Below are positions 28,298 to 35,803 of a stretch of 64,000 nucleotides of DNA, one piece after another. The stretch's first letter is position 1. Each line of letters opens with the position of its first letter. This DNA comes from an uncultured Propionibacteriaceae bacterium. Lineage in GTDB: Bacteria; Actinomycetota; Actinomycetes; Propionibacteriales; Propionibacteriaceae. Below the pieces are notes generated by a model, which made no database searches, was not told the origin of the DNA, and saw only the letters and a program-made list of their open reading frames with translations. Position numbers and translations under genes: made by a program. The stretch is taken from the NCBI GenBank assembly GCA_937965785.1, contig CALCKT010000004.1, positions 36,613-100,612 of the forward strand, in the 5' to 3' direction.

Positions 28298-29175
28298 TCA
28301 CCCACCCGCCCGGATCAGGGCTCAGGTATCCGGTGGCCCTTCGGGGCGAGGATCCCGTGAAACTGGTGATGGGCCTGTCAGGGGCTCTCCTGGCCTTCCT
28401 GCTCACGGGGTTGTTGGCCCAGGCCATCTTGAGGGTCGGCTGGCTGCTCAGGGGACTGCCGGATCTCAAGGACTACAACTCCCGGGCGTTGGCCTATGAA
28501 CTGCCCGACGGAATCCTGGCGAGCCACCTCGGGATCGCGGGTCTGTTGTTGTTCGTGCTGCTGATCCAGCGGTACTGGCACGGCAGGAAGGCCGACTGGG
28601 TGATTTCCGTCCAGCCGGGGGGGCGCTGGCGATACCTGCTGATCTGCCTCGCGGTGGCGGCGGCGGTGCTGAACGTCTTCATGTGGCTCATGCGCGGCGG
28701 GAACATGGCCTGGCAGGCGGCCCAGCCCGACTGGGGGGTCTATCTCGCGCTGATCCTCATCACCTCGCCCCTGCAGGCGGCCGCGGAGGAGTTCTTCTTC
28801 CGCGGTTACCTGCAGCAGGCCATCGGTTCCCTGGCGGGCCGGGCCTGGGTGGGCATCGTGTGTTCGGCCCTGGTTTTCGCGTTCTTCCACGGCAATCAGA
28901 ACATCGCGCTCTTCGCGCACCGACTGGGTTTCGGCTTGATTGCGGGAACCCTGGTCTGGGCCACGGGTGGTCTGGAGGCCGCGATCGCCGTTCACGTGGC
29001 CAACAATGTCTTCGCCTTCGGGTACGCACTGTTCATGGGTGGTGTCGCCGCGCTCAAGGCGACCTCGGAGATCTCCTGGGAGGTGGCCTGCTCGGACCTC
29101 GCGAGTTTCGCCGTCTTCGGTGCCCTCGCCTGGTGGATCGGGCGCAGGATGCGCGTAGCGACCCTGACCCCCTGA
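28294..29175 (+). CDS. CPBP family intramembrane metalloprotease
   Basis: 293 residues, overlapping the FAH gene by 4 nt (GTGA). About eight hydrophobic segments. The CAAX-protease/bacteriocin-processing signature is present: the paired glutamates and arginine in AAEEFFFRGYLQQAIG (about residue 165), FAFFHGNQN, and HVANNVFAFGYALFMGG. The family includes type II CAAX prenyl endopeptidases and bacteriocin immunity proteins. No bacteriocin gene is nearby, so the substrate is unknown. A later in-frame GTG near 28357 is an alternative start. Confidence 0.88.
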   Translation: MITHPPGSGLRYPVALRGEDPVKLVMGLSGALLAFLLTGLLAQAILRVGWLLRGLPDLKDYNSRALAYELPDGILASHLGIAGLLLFVLLIQRYWHGRKADWVISVQPGGRWRYLLICLAVAAAVLNVFMWLMRGGNMAWQAAQPDWGVYLALILITSPLQAAAEEFFFRGYLQQAIGSLAGRAWVGIVCSALVFAFFHGNQNIALFAHRLGFGLIAGTLVWATGGLEAAIAVHVANNVFAFGYALFMGGVAALKATSEISWEVACSDLASFAVFGALAWWIGRRMRVATLTP

Positions 29176-29233
29176 ACCCGCTCAGCGGTTTGCCCGGGAC
29201 AGCCGCGGCGGGCGGCACCCTACACTGCACCTC

Positions 29234-30163
29234 ATGATGGATGTGCTTCTGGGGATCGTGGACCGGGGCTGGGTGGCCGAGAGCCACCACCGGGGCAGGA
29301 TCAGCGTGGTTCGCGAGGACGGGCGGGTTCTGCTGAGCCTCGGGGACTTGACCGCGCCCACCCTGCCCAGGTCGGCTCTCAAACCGTTCCAGGCCATCGC
29401 GATGCTGCGCAGCGGCCTGGACCTCGAGAATCAGCTGCTCGCGCTGGCCGCGGCGTCGCATCTCGGGCAGTCCATACACACTCAAGGGGCGCTTCGCATC
29501 CTCGAGATGACGGGGCTGAGCACGTCGGACTTCCAGCACACCGCCGACCTCCCCGGCGACGAGGCATCGCTCGCGGCATGGCTGGCCGCTGGTAGGAGGA
29601 AGGAGCCGCTGGCACACAACTGCTCCGGGAAACACGCAGCCATGCTGCGCACCTGCCGGCTCGCGGGTTGGCCCACCGAGGGCTACCGCGATCCGTCGCA
29701 TCCCCTGCAACAGGCCATCAGGACCGTCATCGAGGAGTACTGCGGTGTGCTCGGCGATCCGGTGGTCGACGGCTGCACGGCACCCGCCTTCGCCACCACC
29801 CTGCCGGGGCTGGCGCATGGTTTCGCGCGCCTGGCCTCCGAGAAGGAGGAAGGTCCCGGCAGGCTGGTGGCGGACGCCTTCCGCCGCTATCCCGAATACA
29901 CCTCCGGCACCTCCCATCCCGTGGTCAGGCTCGTGGAGCAGGTGCCGGGGGCCGTGGCGAAGGTGGGCGCTGAGGGAATCCTCGCCGTCGGCCTGCCCGA
30001 GGGGATCGGGATTGCGGTGAAGATCTCCGACGGCATGGGCCGCGGGCGTTTCGAGGTGGTTGACGCCATCCTCACCCGCCTTGGACACCCGGCGACCAGC
30101 GGGCCGGGAGAGGTCCGCATCAGTCCCGAGCTGGAGGAGAACCTCGCCTCCCTGAACGGCTGA
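29234..30163 (+). CDS. L-asparaginase II family protein
   Basis: 309 residues of the Asparaginase_II (AnsA, Rhizobium-type) family, which hydrolyses asparagine to aspartate and is unrelated to the E. coli enzymes. Family segments seen are SALKPFQAIAMLRSG, NCSGKHAAMLRTC, the VVDGCTAPAFATTLPGLA block with its conserved Cys, and KISDGMGRGR. Two consecutive ATGs (29234, 29237) are possible starts. TACACT (29221-29226) lies 7 nt before the first, so a leaderless mRNA starting there is favoured. Confidence 0.9.
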   Translation: MMDVLLGIVDRGWVAESHHRGRISVVREDGRVLLSLGDLTAPTLPRSALKPFQAIAMLRSGLDLENQLLALAAASHLGQSIHTQGALRILEMTGLSTSDFQHTADLPGDEASLAAWLAAGRRKEPLAHNCSGKHAAMLRTCRLAGWPTEGYRDPSHPLQQAIRTVIEEYCGVLGDPVVDGCTAPAFATTLPGLAHGFARLASEKEEGPGRLVADAFRRYPEYTSGTSHPVVRLVEQVPGAVAKVGAEGILAVGLPEGIGIAVKISDGMGRGRFEVVDAILTRLGHPATSGPGEVRISPELEENLASLNG

Positions 30164-30172
30164 ATCGCCGAG

Positions 30173-30201
30173 TTGCGCACCCGAGGCGGGCCGTGTACTG
30201 T
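30173..30201 (+). promoter_or_regulatory. promoter of the tRNA-Gln/tRNA-Glu pair
   Basis: TTGCGC (30173-30178) and TACTGT (30196-30201) are spaced by 17 nt. The start would fall near 30208, about 20 nt before tRNA-Gln. Confidence 0.65.
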
Positions 30202-30227
30202 TTCTCTCCGTGCTCGGGAGAGCACAA

Positions 30228-30299
30228 AGGGGTATGGGGTAATTGGCAGCCCGACTGATTCTGGTTCAGTTAGTCTTGGTTCGAGTCCAGGTACCCCTG
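30228..30299 (+). tRNA. tRNA-Gln (anticodon CTG)
   Basis: 72 nt. The acceptor AGGGGTA pairs with TACCCCT. The anticodon stem ACTGA/TCAGT encloses loop TTCTGGT with anticodon CTG at 30261-30263, and the T-loop GTTCGAGTC is canonical. CCA is not encoded (the next bases are CGG), so it must be added by the CCA enzyme. It is co-transcribed with tRNA-Glu, 37 nt downstream. Confidence 0.95.
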
Positions 30300-30336
30300 C
30301 GGAGCGGGCTTCCCAGGAGGCCCCATCCCATCGCCT

Positions 30337-30412
30337 GGCCCCGTTGTGTAGCGGCCTAGCACGCCGCCCTCTCAAGGCGGTAGCGCGGGTTCGAATCCCG
30401 TCGGGGCTACCA
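30337..30412 (+). tRNA. tRNA-Glu (anticodon CTC)
   Basis: 76 nt including an encoded CCA. GGCCCCG pairs with CGGGGCT. The anticodon stem CCGCC/GGCGG encloses CTCTCAA with anticodon CTC at 30371-30373, and the T-arm GCGGGTTCGAATCCCGT is canonical. A strong terminator follows 7 nt later. Confidence 0.96.
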
Positions 30413-30418
30413 GGGTGG

Positions 30419-30452
30419 AGGCCTTGGTCGGACACTGGTCCGGCCAAGGCCT
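30419..30452 (+). terminator. terminator of the tRNA pair
   Basis: A 15-bp stem (AGGCCTTGGTCGGAC with GTCCGGCCAAGGCCT, one U-G pair) has a 4-nt loop and a T-rich tail (TCGTCATTT). It also lies downstream of the reverse response-regulator gene and may act on both strands. Confidence 0.8.
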
Positions 30453-30504
30453 TCGTCATTTCCGGGGCGCATCATCATCCCGCGTCAGATCCCGATCCCG
30501 TGAT

Positions 30505-31206
30505 TCACGAGGAGCCCTGCAGGATCTCCTCCAAACTCGTCACACCGGTGCGGAGAGCGAACAGCACCAGCTGCACCCGGTCCCTCGATCCCGTCTTCGA
30601 CAACAACCGGCCCACATGGGTTTTGACCGTGGGCATCGACAGCCAGAGCCGGTCACAGATCTCCTGGTTCGTCAAACCGGCCGCGACCAGCGCCAGGACC
30701 TCCCTCTCCCTGGGGGTCATCTGTTCGAGACCGATGCGATCAGACCGGGGAAGTCGGGTGGGCGTGGATGAACAATCATGAACAGGTCCCCGTCGCAGGG
30801 AGTGCAGGAGCCTGCGGGTGGGGCCCGGAGAGATCACCGAATCGCCGCTGGCAACTGTTCGAATGGCATCCAGCAAACGGTCCGGTGGTGTGTTCTTCAG
30901 CAGGAAACCGGACGCGCCGGTCTCGATGGCGTGGATCACGTGGTCATCCGTGTCGAAGGTGGTCAACACCATTACCCGTCCCGGTAGCCCGCGCGCGATC
31001 AACTCGGCGGTGGTTTCCAGGCCGTCCAGGACCGGCATCTGTATGTCCATCAGAATCACATCGGCCGGGTTCCGCTGCTGCCGTTCGAGGGCCAGGATTC
31101 CGCTGTCCGCCTGCCAGATGACCTCGAGGTCTTCCTGCGAGTCGATGATCATGGCGAGTCCTGCCGTGAACAACGGCTCGTCGTCCACCAGCGCGATGGT
31201 CGTCAC
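30505..31206 (-). CDS. NarL/LuxR-family response regulator
   Basis: 233 residues. The receiver domain (1-120) has the acidic pair VDDE and phospho-acceptor Asp54 in ILMDIQMP, with the switch Thr in VLTTFD and Lys in GFLLKN. A linker of about 30 residues leads to a LuxR-type HTH (LTPRERE-like MTPREREVLALVAAGLTNQEICDRL, MPTVKTHVGRLLSKTG). It overlaps the histidine kinase gene upstream by 4 nt. The divergent ABC exporter is the likely target. Confidence 0.93.
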   Translation of the reverse strand: MTTIALVDDEPLFTAGLAMIIDSQEDLEVIWQADSGILALERQQRNPADVILMDIQMPVLDGLETTAELIARGLPGRVMVLTTFDTDDHVIHAIETGASGFLLKNTPPDRLLDAIRTVASGDSVISPGPTRRLLHSLRRGPVHDCSSTPTRLPRSDRIGLEQMTPREREVLALVAAGLTNQEICDRLWLSMPTVKTHVGRLLSKTGSRDRVQLVLFALRTGVTSLEEILQGSS

Positions 31207-32417
31207 GGTTCCTGCGGCTCCCGCGGAACCGTGAGCGAGACGTGCCAGCCATCATCGCCCGGTCCTGCATCGAGGGTCGCTCCCAGCGCCGTTGCCCGTT
31301 TCTGCAACCTGGACAGACCGGTTCCGGTGTGGGACACACCACCCGGGACGGTTCCCCGGGACCCTGACCCGTTCTTCACGTCGAGGACGATACCGGTCCC
31401 GGTCAGGGCGCACGACAACCGGACGGGGACGAATCCGGCATGCCCCGCCACATTCGCCAGTGCCTCCTTGACCGTGTCCAGGATGAGCGCGGCCCGGGAG
31501 GGCGGCATGGCCTGCTGCGGGAGATCCAGCGTGACCCGGATCGGGAGCCCGGTGCTCTCGGCCAGCAGCACGATTTCCGGGAAAAGACCTGGAGCGGTTC
31601 TCCGTGGGGCCCGTTCCGGTTCGGGAACCGGGGATGTGGGCACGCCTTCGTCGTTCTGGAGCACATCCACCAGGGAACGCGTCTCGTCGACCCCCCTGCG
31701 GCTGATGGCTGCCATGTTGCGCAGCGCCTCCCGGGAACGTTCCGGGGAATGTTCCAACATCAGAAGAGCGCCTTCTGCCTGGACCGCGATGATCGCGAGG
31801 GTGTGTCCGAGGACGTCGTGGAGTTCTCGCGCGAACCGCGCCCGCTCCTCCGCGGCGGCAAGGCGGTGCAGAGTGTCCTGTTGTGCTTCCAGAAGCGCCA
31901 CCCGCTCCAGTGCCCTCTCGGTCCGGGAATTAGCGGCACGTCTGTTTGCTCCGGCCAGCGCCACCACCGCCACGGCGAGCAGAACCGTGCCCACCAGGAT
32001 CACGTGTTCCAGTGGATCTCGTCTCGGGCTTGCGGCAACCGAGGCCAGGCTGGCGGCCAACCCCGATCCGGCCGTGAAGAACCCGAGAAACAGCCACCGC
32101 AACGGTCTGTTCAGGTACGACTGAACGGTCCACACGGCAAGGAGGGTGGAGCTCATGGTCAGCAACGACATGGAGTTGAACACAACGGCATGGATGACCA
32201 TGGCCCCGCCGATGATCGACACCGAGAACACGGGATGTCGTTGCCGCCAGGCCAGGGCGGTTCCACATGCGACCAGGAGCAGCGGGTAGATCACTTCCGA
32301 GTACGGTAGGCCGGAGACCCCGGGCGCCACTGCACCCAGCCAGAGCACTGTGGCAGCGATACCGGCATCCAACGGTTTCGGCAGAAACGCACGGACACGC
32401 GATGCGGCGATGGGCAT
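31203..32417 (-). CDS. NarL-type sensor histidine kinase
   Basis: 404 residues. Five or six membrane segments occupy residues 20-155 with only short loops, so no large extracellular sensor domain is present. A HisKA_3 dimerisation domain follows, with the phospho-accepting His200 in ARFARELHDVLGHTLA. The ATPase domain has EALANVAGHA (N box) and GTGLSRLQKR, while the central D-x-G is VKNGSG, as in many actinobacterial members. TAGGTT (32429-32424) is 6 nt before the ATG, indicating a leaderless mRNA. Kinases of this intramembrane type often sense cell-envelope stress together with an ABC exporter. Confidence 0.92.
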   Translation of the reverse strand: MPIAASRVRAFLPKPLDAGIAATVLWLGAVAPGVSGLPYSEVIYPLLLVACGTALAWRQRHPVFSVSIIGGAMVIHAVVFNSMSLLTMSSTLLAVWTVQSYLNRPLRWLFLGFFTAGSGLAASLASVAASPRRDPLEHVILVGTVLLAVAVVALAGANRRAANSRTERALERVALLEAQQDTLHRLAAAEERARFARELHDVLGHTLAIIAVQAEGALLMLEHSPERSREALRNMAAISRRGVDETRSLVDVLQNDEGVPTSPVPEPERAPRRTAPGLFPEIVLLAESTGLPIRVTLDLPQQAMPPSRAALILDTVKEALANVAGHAGFVPVRLSCALTGTGIVLDVKNGSGSRGTVPGGVSHTGTGLSRLQKRATALGATLDAGPGDDGWHVSLTVPREPQEP

Positions 32418-32536
32418 GGGGAAAACCTACGGGCGCTCCGTTCCGGTTGCATCATCCCCGGGTATGAGGTGTCAACCGTGCCGGAACCATTCTTCGGCAT
32501 GACGTTTTCCGGCCCTCGGATTCCGAAACTTGCGTC

Positions 32537-33451
32537 ATGGAGTTACGAGACGCCGATCTGGCCGTGAGGACCAGGGGTTTGACGAAGAGTTTCGGGAAAC
32601 GCACTGTCGTGGACGGTCTGGACCTGGCCATTCCCCGAGGGGGTGTCTACGGTTTTCTGGGGCCCAACGGATCCGGGAAATCAACCACCATGAAGATGCT
32701 CCTGGGGCTGCTCCACCCGAGCGCGGGACAGATCTTCCTGCTCGGGGAGGATCCGCGGGGTGAGGCCCGGGCACGGCTCATGCCCCGGATCGGATCGATG
32801 ATCGAGCATCCACCCGGATACGGTCATCTCACAGGGGCAGAGAACATGAGGCTCCTGGCCCGGCTGCTGAACCTGGAGACCACCCGGATCGACAGGGCAC
32901 TCGAACTGGTGCGTCTGACCGACCACCGGAACCGGCTGCAACGAACCTATTCGCTGGGGATGAAACAGCGCCTCGGAATAGCGATGGCCCTGGCGCGGGA
33001 GCCAGAACTGCTGATCCTCGACGAGCCCACCAACGGACTGGACCCCGCCGGCATCGAGGAGATCAGGGAACTGATGATCCACCTGGCCTCCGGAGGGGTC
33101 ACGGTCATGATTTCCAGTCATCTCCTCGACGAGATCGACAGGATGGCGGACGTCCTCGGTGTCCTTTCACAGGGGCGGCTGGTTTTCCAGGGAAGCAGGA
33201 AGGAACTGTTCGAACGGTCCATTCCGGATCTGCTCGTGGTGACACCGCAGGCCAATGCCGCCGCCAATCTGGTCAGGGGCTGCCACCTGGAGAGGAATGG
33301 GATCAGGGTGCAGGGTTGCGGTCAGGAAGATGCCGCCCGATTGATCGTGCGACTGGTGCAGGCGGGGATCCCCATTCATGAGGTTCGTCGCCTCCAGCAG
33401 TCATTGGAGGAGGTCTTCATGGACCTGACCGGTGGGGCGGAGGCCTTGTGA
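32537..33451 (+). CDS. ABC transporter ATP-binding protein (antimicrobial-exporter type)
   Basis: 304 residues. Walker A GPNGSGKST at 42-50, signature YSLGMKQRLGIAMAL (variant SLGMKQ, as in BcrA/LanF-type proteins), Walker B LLILDEPTNGLDP, and H-loop MISSHLLDEID. The C-terminal 80 residues form the extension of the CcmA/NatA exporter class. It is followed by two permease genes with 4-nt overlaps (GTGA) and is divergent from the two-component system, a common self-protection arrangement against peptide antibiotics. Confidence 0.93.
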   Translation: MELRDADLAVRTRGLTKSFGKRTVVDGLDLAIPRGGVYGFLGPNGSGKSTTMKMLLGLLHPSAGQIFLLGEDPRGEARARLMPRIGSMIEHPPGYGHLTGAENMRLLARLLNLETTRIDRALELVRLTDHRNRLQRTYSLGMKQRLGIAMALAREPELLILDEPTNGLDPAGIEEIRELMIHLASGGVTVMISSHLLDEIDRMADVLGVLSQGRLVFQGSRKELFERSIPDLLVVTPQANAAANLVRGCHLERNGIRVQGCGQEDAARLIVRLVQAGIPIHEVRRLQQSLEEVFMDLTGGAEAL

Positions 33452-34203
33452 TGGGCGAGATCCGTTTGGAGATGACGAAGATGCGGAGACTGCACGTGAT
33501 TCCCCTGACGTTGGTCCTGTTGGCTGCCGCGATCCCGGTCGTCGCTCTTTCCTTGTTTGCTCCGGGGGCTGTTTCCCGGCTCAACGATCCCCACGAGTTG
33601 CCCTGGGGGCAACCACTTCTCAATTTCGCATTCGCGAATGCTCTCATCCATCCCATTCTCGTGGCGGTGCTGGCATCCCGTCAGACTGACATCGAACACT
33701 CCTCGGCAGGCTGGTTCCTGAACGCCACCACGGGTAGAACCCCCGGGACGTTGTGCCGGATGAAGTTTTTCGCCCTCGTGGCGGTGGTGATCCCGGCGAC
33801 CCTCGTGCAGACCGGGGCCGTTGTGGCGTTGGGGGTGGTGGCCGGCGTCCAGGTGCCCCTCGACGTCCCGATGTGGTCCTGGTATGTGGTGTCGCTGGTT
33901 CTGGTCGACACGGTTCTCCTGGCATTCCACATCTGGCTCTCCGCGATCTGTGAGAATCAGCTCGTTGGTGTCGGTACCGGGCTGGTTGGCGGTTTCATCG
34001 CGCTCTACATGTTTCTCGCGCCGAGTGTCGCCCGTGTCATTCCTTGGGGGTATTACGCCGTGATCACCCCGGTTGCGATGGCTGCCGGCTCAAACGGGCT
34101 CGTTCCCGTCCTGCCGCCGTGGCCATGGCTGATCGGTTTGGTCCTGCTCGGGGCGGCGGCTTTTGCCCGGTGTACGAAACGACTCGACCGGGTTGAGAGG
34201 TGA
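33448..34203 (+). CDS. ABC-2 type permease, lantibiotic-immunity-like (first)
   Basis: 251 residues, six hydrophobic segments. The N-terminus MGEIRLEMTKMRRLHVIPL followed by a long helix and the HPILVAVLASRQTDIEHSSAGW segment resembles MutE/EpiE-type permeases. Start is GTG 33448 (overlapping the ATPase stop) or ATG 33451. It should pair with the next permease and the ATPase. Substrate is not known. Confidence 0.85.
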   Translation: MMGEIRLEMTKMRRLHVIPLTLVLLAAAIPVVALSLFAPGAVSRLNDPHELPWGQPLLNFAFANALIHPILVAVLASRQTDIEHSSAGWFLNATTGRTPGTLCRMKFFALVAVVIPATLVQTGAVVALGVVAGVQVPLDVPMWSWYVVSLVLVDTVLLAFHIWLSAICENQLVGVGTGLVGGFIALYMFLAPSVARVIPWGYYAVITPVAMAAGSNGLVPVLPPWPWLIGLVLLGAAAFARCTKRLDRVER

Positions 34204-34967
34204 CGGTGATGTTTGCCGCCGAAAGAATGAAGCTGCGCCGTTCCATGGTGTGGTGGGTCGTGGTACTCCTGCCGTTGCTGGCGGTTGTCTCGGGCGGAGC
34301 CAACTACTGGCTCCAGACGACCAACGGAGCCCTGGAGACGGGCTGGGATGTCCTTACCGGGCAGATCACCTTGTTCTACGGGATGATGTTCTTCTCCACC
34401 GGGGTTGCGCTCCTGGGCGCTGCTGTGTGGCGTCCAGAGCATCGGAGCAGCTCGTGGAACCGCGTTCTGACCACGGGACGATCGCCCGTTTCGCTGGTGC
34501 TGATGAAGTCCGTCGTGATCCTGCTGCTGGTGGTCCTTGTCCAACTGGTGTTCGTCGGGTTCAGTTGGGGGCTCGGGCTGCTGCTGGGGCTCCAGGGCGC
34601 GCCTGCGTCCTCCTTCCTCGTTGCCGCGGCGCTCTGTGTTCCCGTGTCCGTACCGCTGGTGCTGCTGCAATCGTTGATGTCGATGCTGATGAGGTCCTTC
34701 GCCGCCCCCGTGGCCATCTGCCTGGCCGGATGCATGATCGGTTTCGCCAGTGCCGCCTCGGGAACCGGGACGGGACCGCTGGACCTCCTGGTCCCGCAGG
34801 CCGTCATCACCCGGACCGTGCTTCTGGGATCCGCCGCTGTATCGACAAGCGGCGGGCAGGGCATGGACGAAGTGCTTCCGCTGGCCTGCTCGGCTGCAGG
34901 TCTGGCGGCCGTCATGGTCATCGTGACGGTTCTGGTGGTGCAGCGCCGGCCCGTGGTCTCGCAGTAG
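34200..34967 (+). CDS. ABC-2 type permease, lantibiotic-immunity-like (second)
   Basis: 255 residues with six membrane segments. It shares the layout of the preceding permease: basic start FAAERMKLRRSMVWW, then WRPEHRSSSWNRVLTTGRSP after the second helix, the hallmark loop of MutG/EpiG-like subunits. The GTG start overlaps the previous stop by 4 nt. It ends the exporter operon. A convergent IclR gene begins 15 nt downstream on the other strand. Confidence 0.85.
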   Translation: MTVMFAAERMKLRRSMVWWVVVLLPLLAVVSGGANYWLQTTNGALETGWDVLTGQITLFYGMMFFSTGVALLGAAVWRPEHRSSSWNRVLTTGRSPVSLVLMKSVVILLLVVLVQLVFVGFSWGLGLLLGLQGAPASSFLVAAALCVPVSVPLVLLQSLMSMLMRSFAAPVAICLAGCMIGFASAASGTGTGPLDLLVPQAVITRTVLLGSAAVSTSGGQGMDEVLPLACSAAGLAAVMVIVTVLVVQRRPVVSQ

Positions 34968-34982
34968 GCGTTCTTCCACCGG

Positions 34983-35705
34983 TCATTCGGTGCCGTTGCG
35001 GCGCAACACCTCACTCAGGCGTTCGGCAGCGGCCATCACGGCCGGGGCGTGAAGCCGCCCCGGTTGCCGGGTCAGGCGTTCGATGGGACCGGAGACGCTG
35101 ACGGCCGCGATGATCTTCCCGGAGGGGGAGAGCACCGGGGCCGAGACCGAGGCCACCCCGGGTTCGCGTTCGGCAACCGACTGCGCCCAGCCGCGGCGGC
35201 GAACCTGCTGCAGCGTCAGCACCGTGAACGTGGCTTCCTTGAGCAGGCGCGGCAGGTTCTCGGGTTCCTCCCAGGCCAACAGCACCTGCGCGGCCGATCC
35301 CGCGGTCATGGACAGCTGCGCCCCGAGGGGAACGGTGTCCCGCAGACCCGATGGGCGTTCGACGGCGGCGGAGCAGATCCGGAGATCACCTTGGCGGCGG
35401 AACAACTGGGCGGATTCGCCGGTGATGTCGCGCAGCCGGGTGAGAATTGGCCCCGCGGTGGCCAGCAGCGGGTCCTCCGCGGCGGAACTCGCGAGTTCCG
35501 CGAGGCGCGGTCCCAGAACGAAACGTCCCTGGAGGTCCCGGGTGACGAGGCGATGGTGTTCCAGGGCCACGGCCAGCCGGTGTGCCGTCGGGCGTGCCAG
35601 ACCGGTGGCGCTCACCAGCCCTGCGAGCGTCAGGGGGCTGGTTTCCAAGGCCGTCAGCACCGCAGCTGCCTTGTCGAGAACTCCTACTCCACTTCCTTCG
35701 TCCAT
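34983..35705 (-). CDS. IclR-family regulator, LtbR/NdgR-like
   Basis: 240 residues. The N-terminal winged helix (VLDKAAAVLTALETSPLTLAGLVSATGLARPTAHRLAVALE, split here over residues 8-49) is followed by an IclR effector domain (GSAAQVLLAWEEPE, SVSAPVLSPSGKIIAAVSVSGP). Its place, divergent from leuCD, is the conserved location of LtbR (Corynebacterium) and NdgR (Streptomyces), which control leucine genes. TAGTCT (35717-35712) is 6 nt before the ATG. Function is inferred from position and family. Confidence 0.88.
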   Translation of the reverse strand: MDEGSGVGVLDKAAAVLTALETSPLTLAGLVSATGLARPTAHRLAVALEHHRLVTRDLQGRFVLGPRLAELASSAAEDPLLATAGPILTRLRDITGESAQLFRRQGDLRICSAAVERPSGLRDTVPLGAQLSMTAGSAAQVLLAWEEPENLPRLLKEATFTVLTLQQVRRRGWAQSVAEREPGVASVSAPVLSPSGKIIAAVSVSGPIERLTRQPGRLHAPAVMAAAERLSEVLRRNGTE

Positions 35706-35711
35706 ATTCCG

Positions 35712-35749
35712 AGACTATCGTTTCGAATGCTGGACATGCAAGATAGAGT
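35712..35749. promoter_or_regulatory. overlapping divergent promoters of leuC and the IclR gene
   Basis: Reverse: TTGCAT (35741-35736), 18 nt, TAGTCT (35717-35712). Forward: weak TTTCGA (35721-35726), 17 nt, TAGAGT (35744-35749). The two promoters occupy the same 38 nt on opposite strands, so RNA polymerase or an IclR dimer bound here would affect both genes. No clear IclR palindrome could be assigned. Confidence 0.55.
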
Positions 35750-35803
35750 GTCGCCATCTGGCAGGCCTTGTCCTGCACCCAATCGTAATGAGGAAGCGTG
35801 AAA

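Noticed and set aside
28294..29175. Bacteriocin or ribosomal-peptide cluster because of the CPBP protease
   Set aside because: No precursor peptide, modification enzyme or dedicated exporter adjoins it; the ABC exporter 3 kb away belongs to a two-component system.
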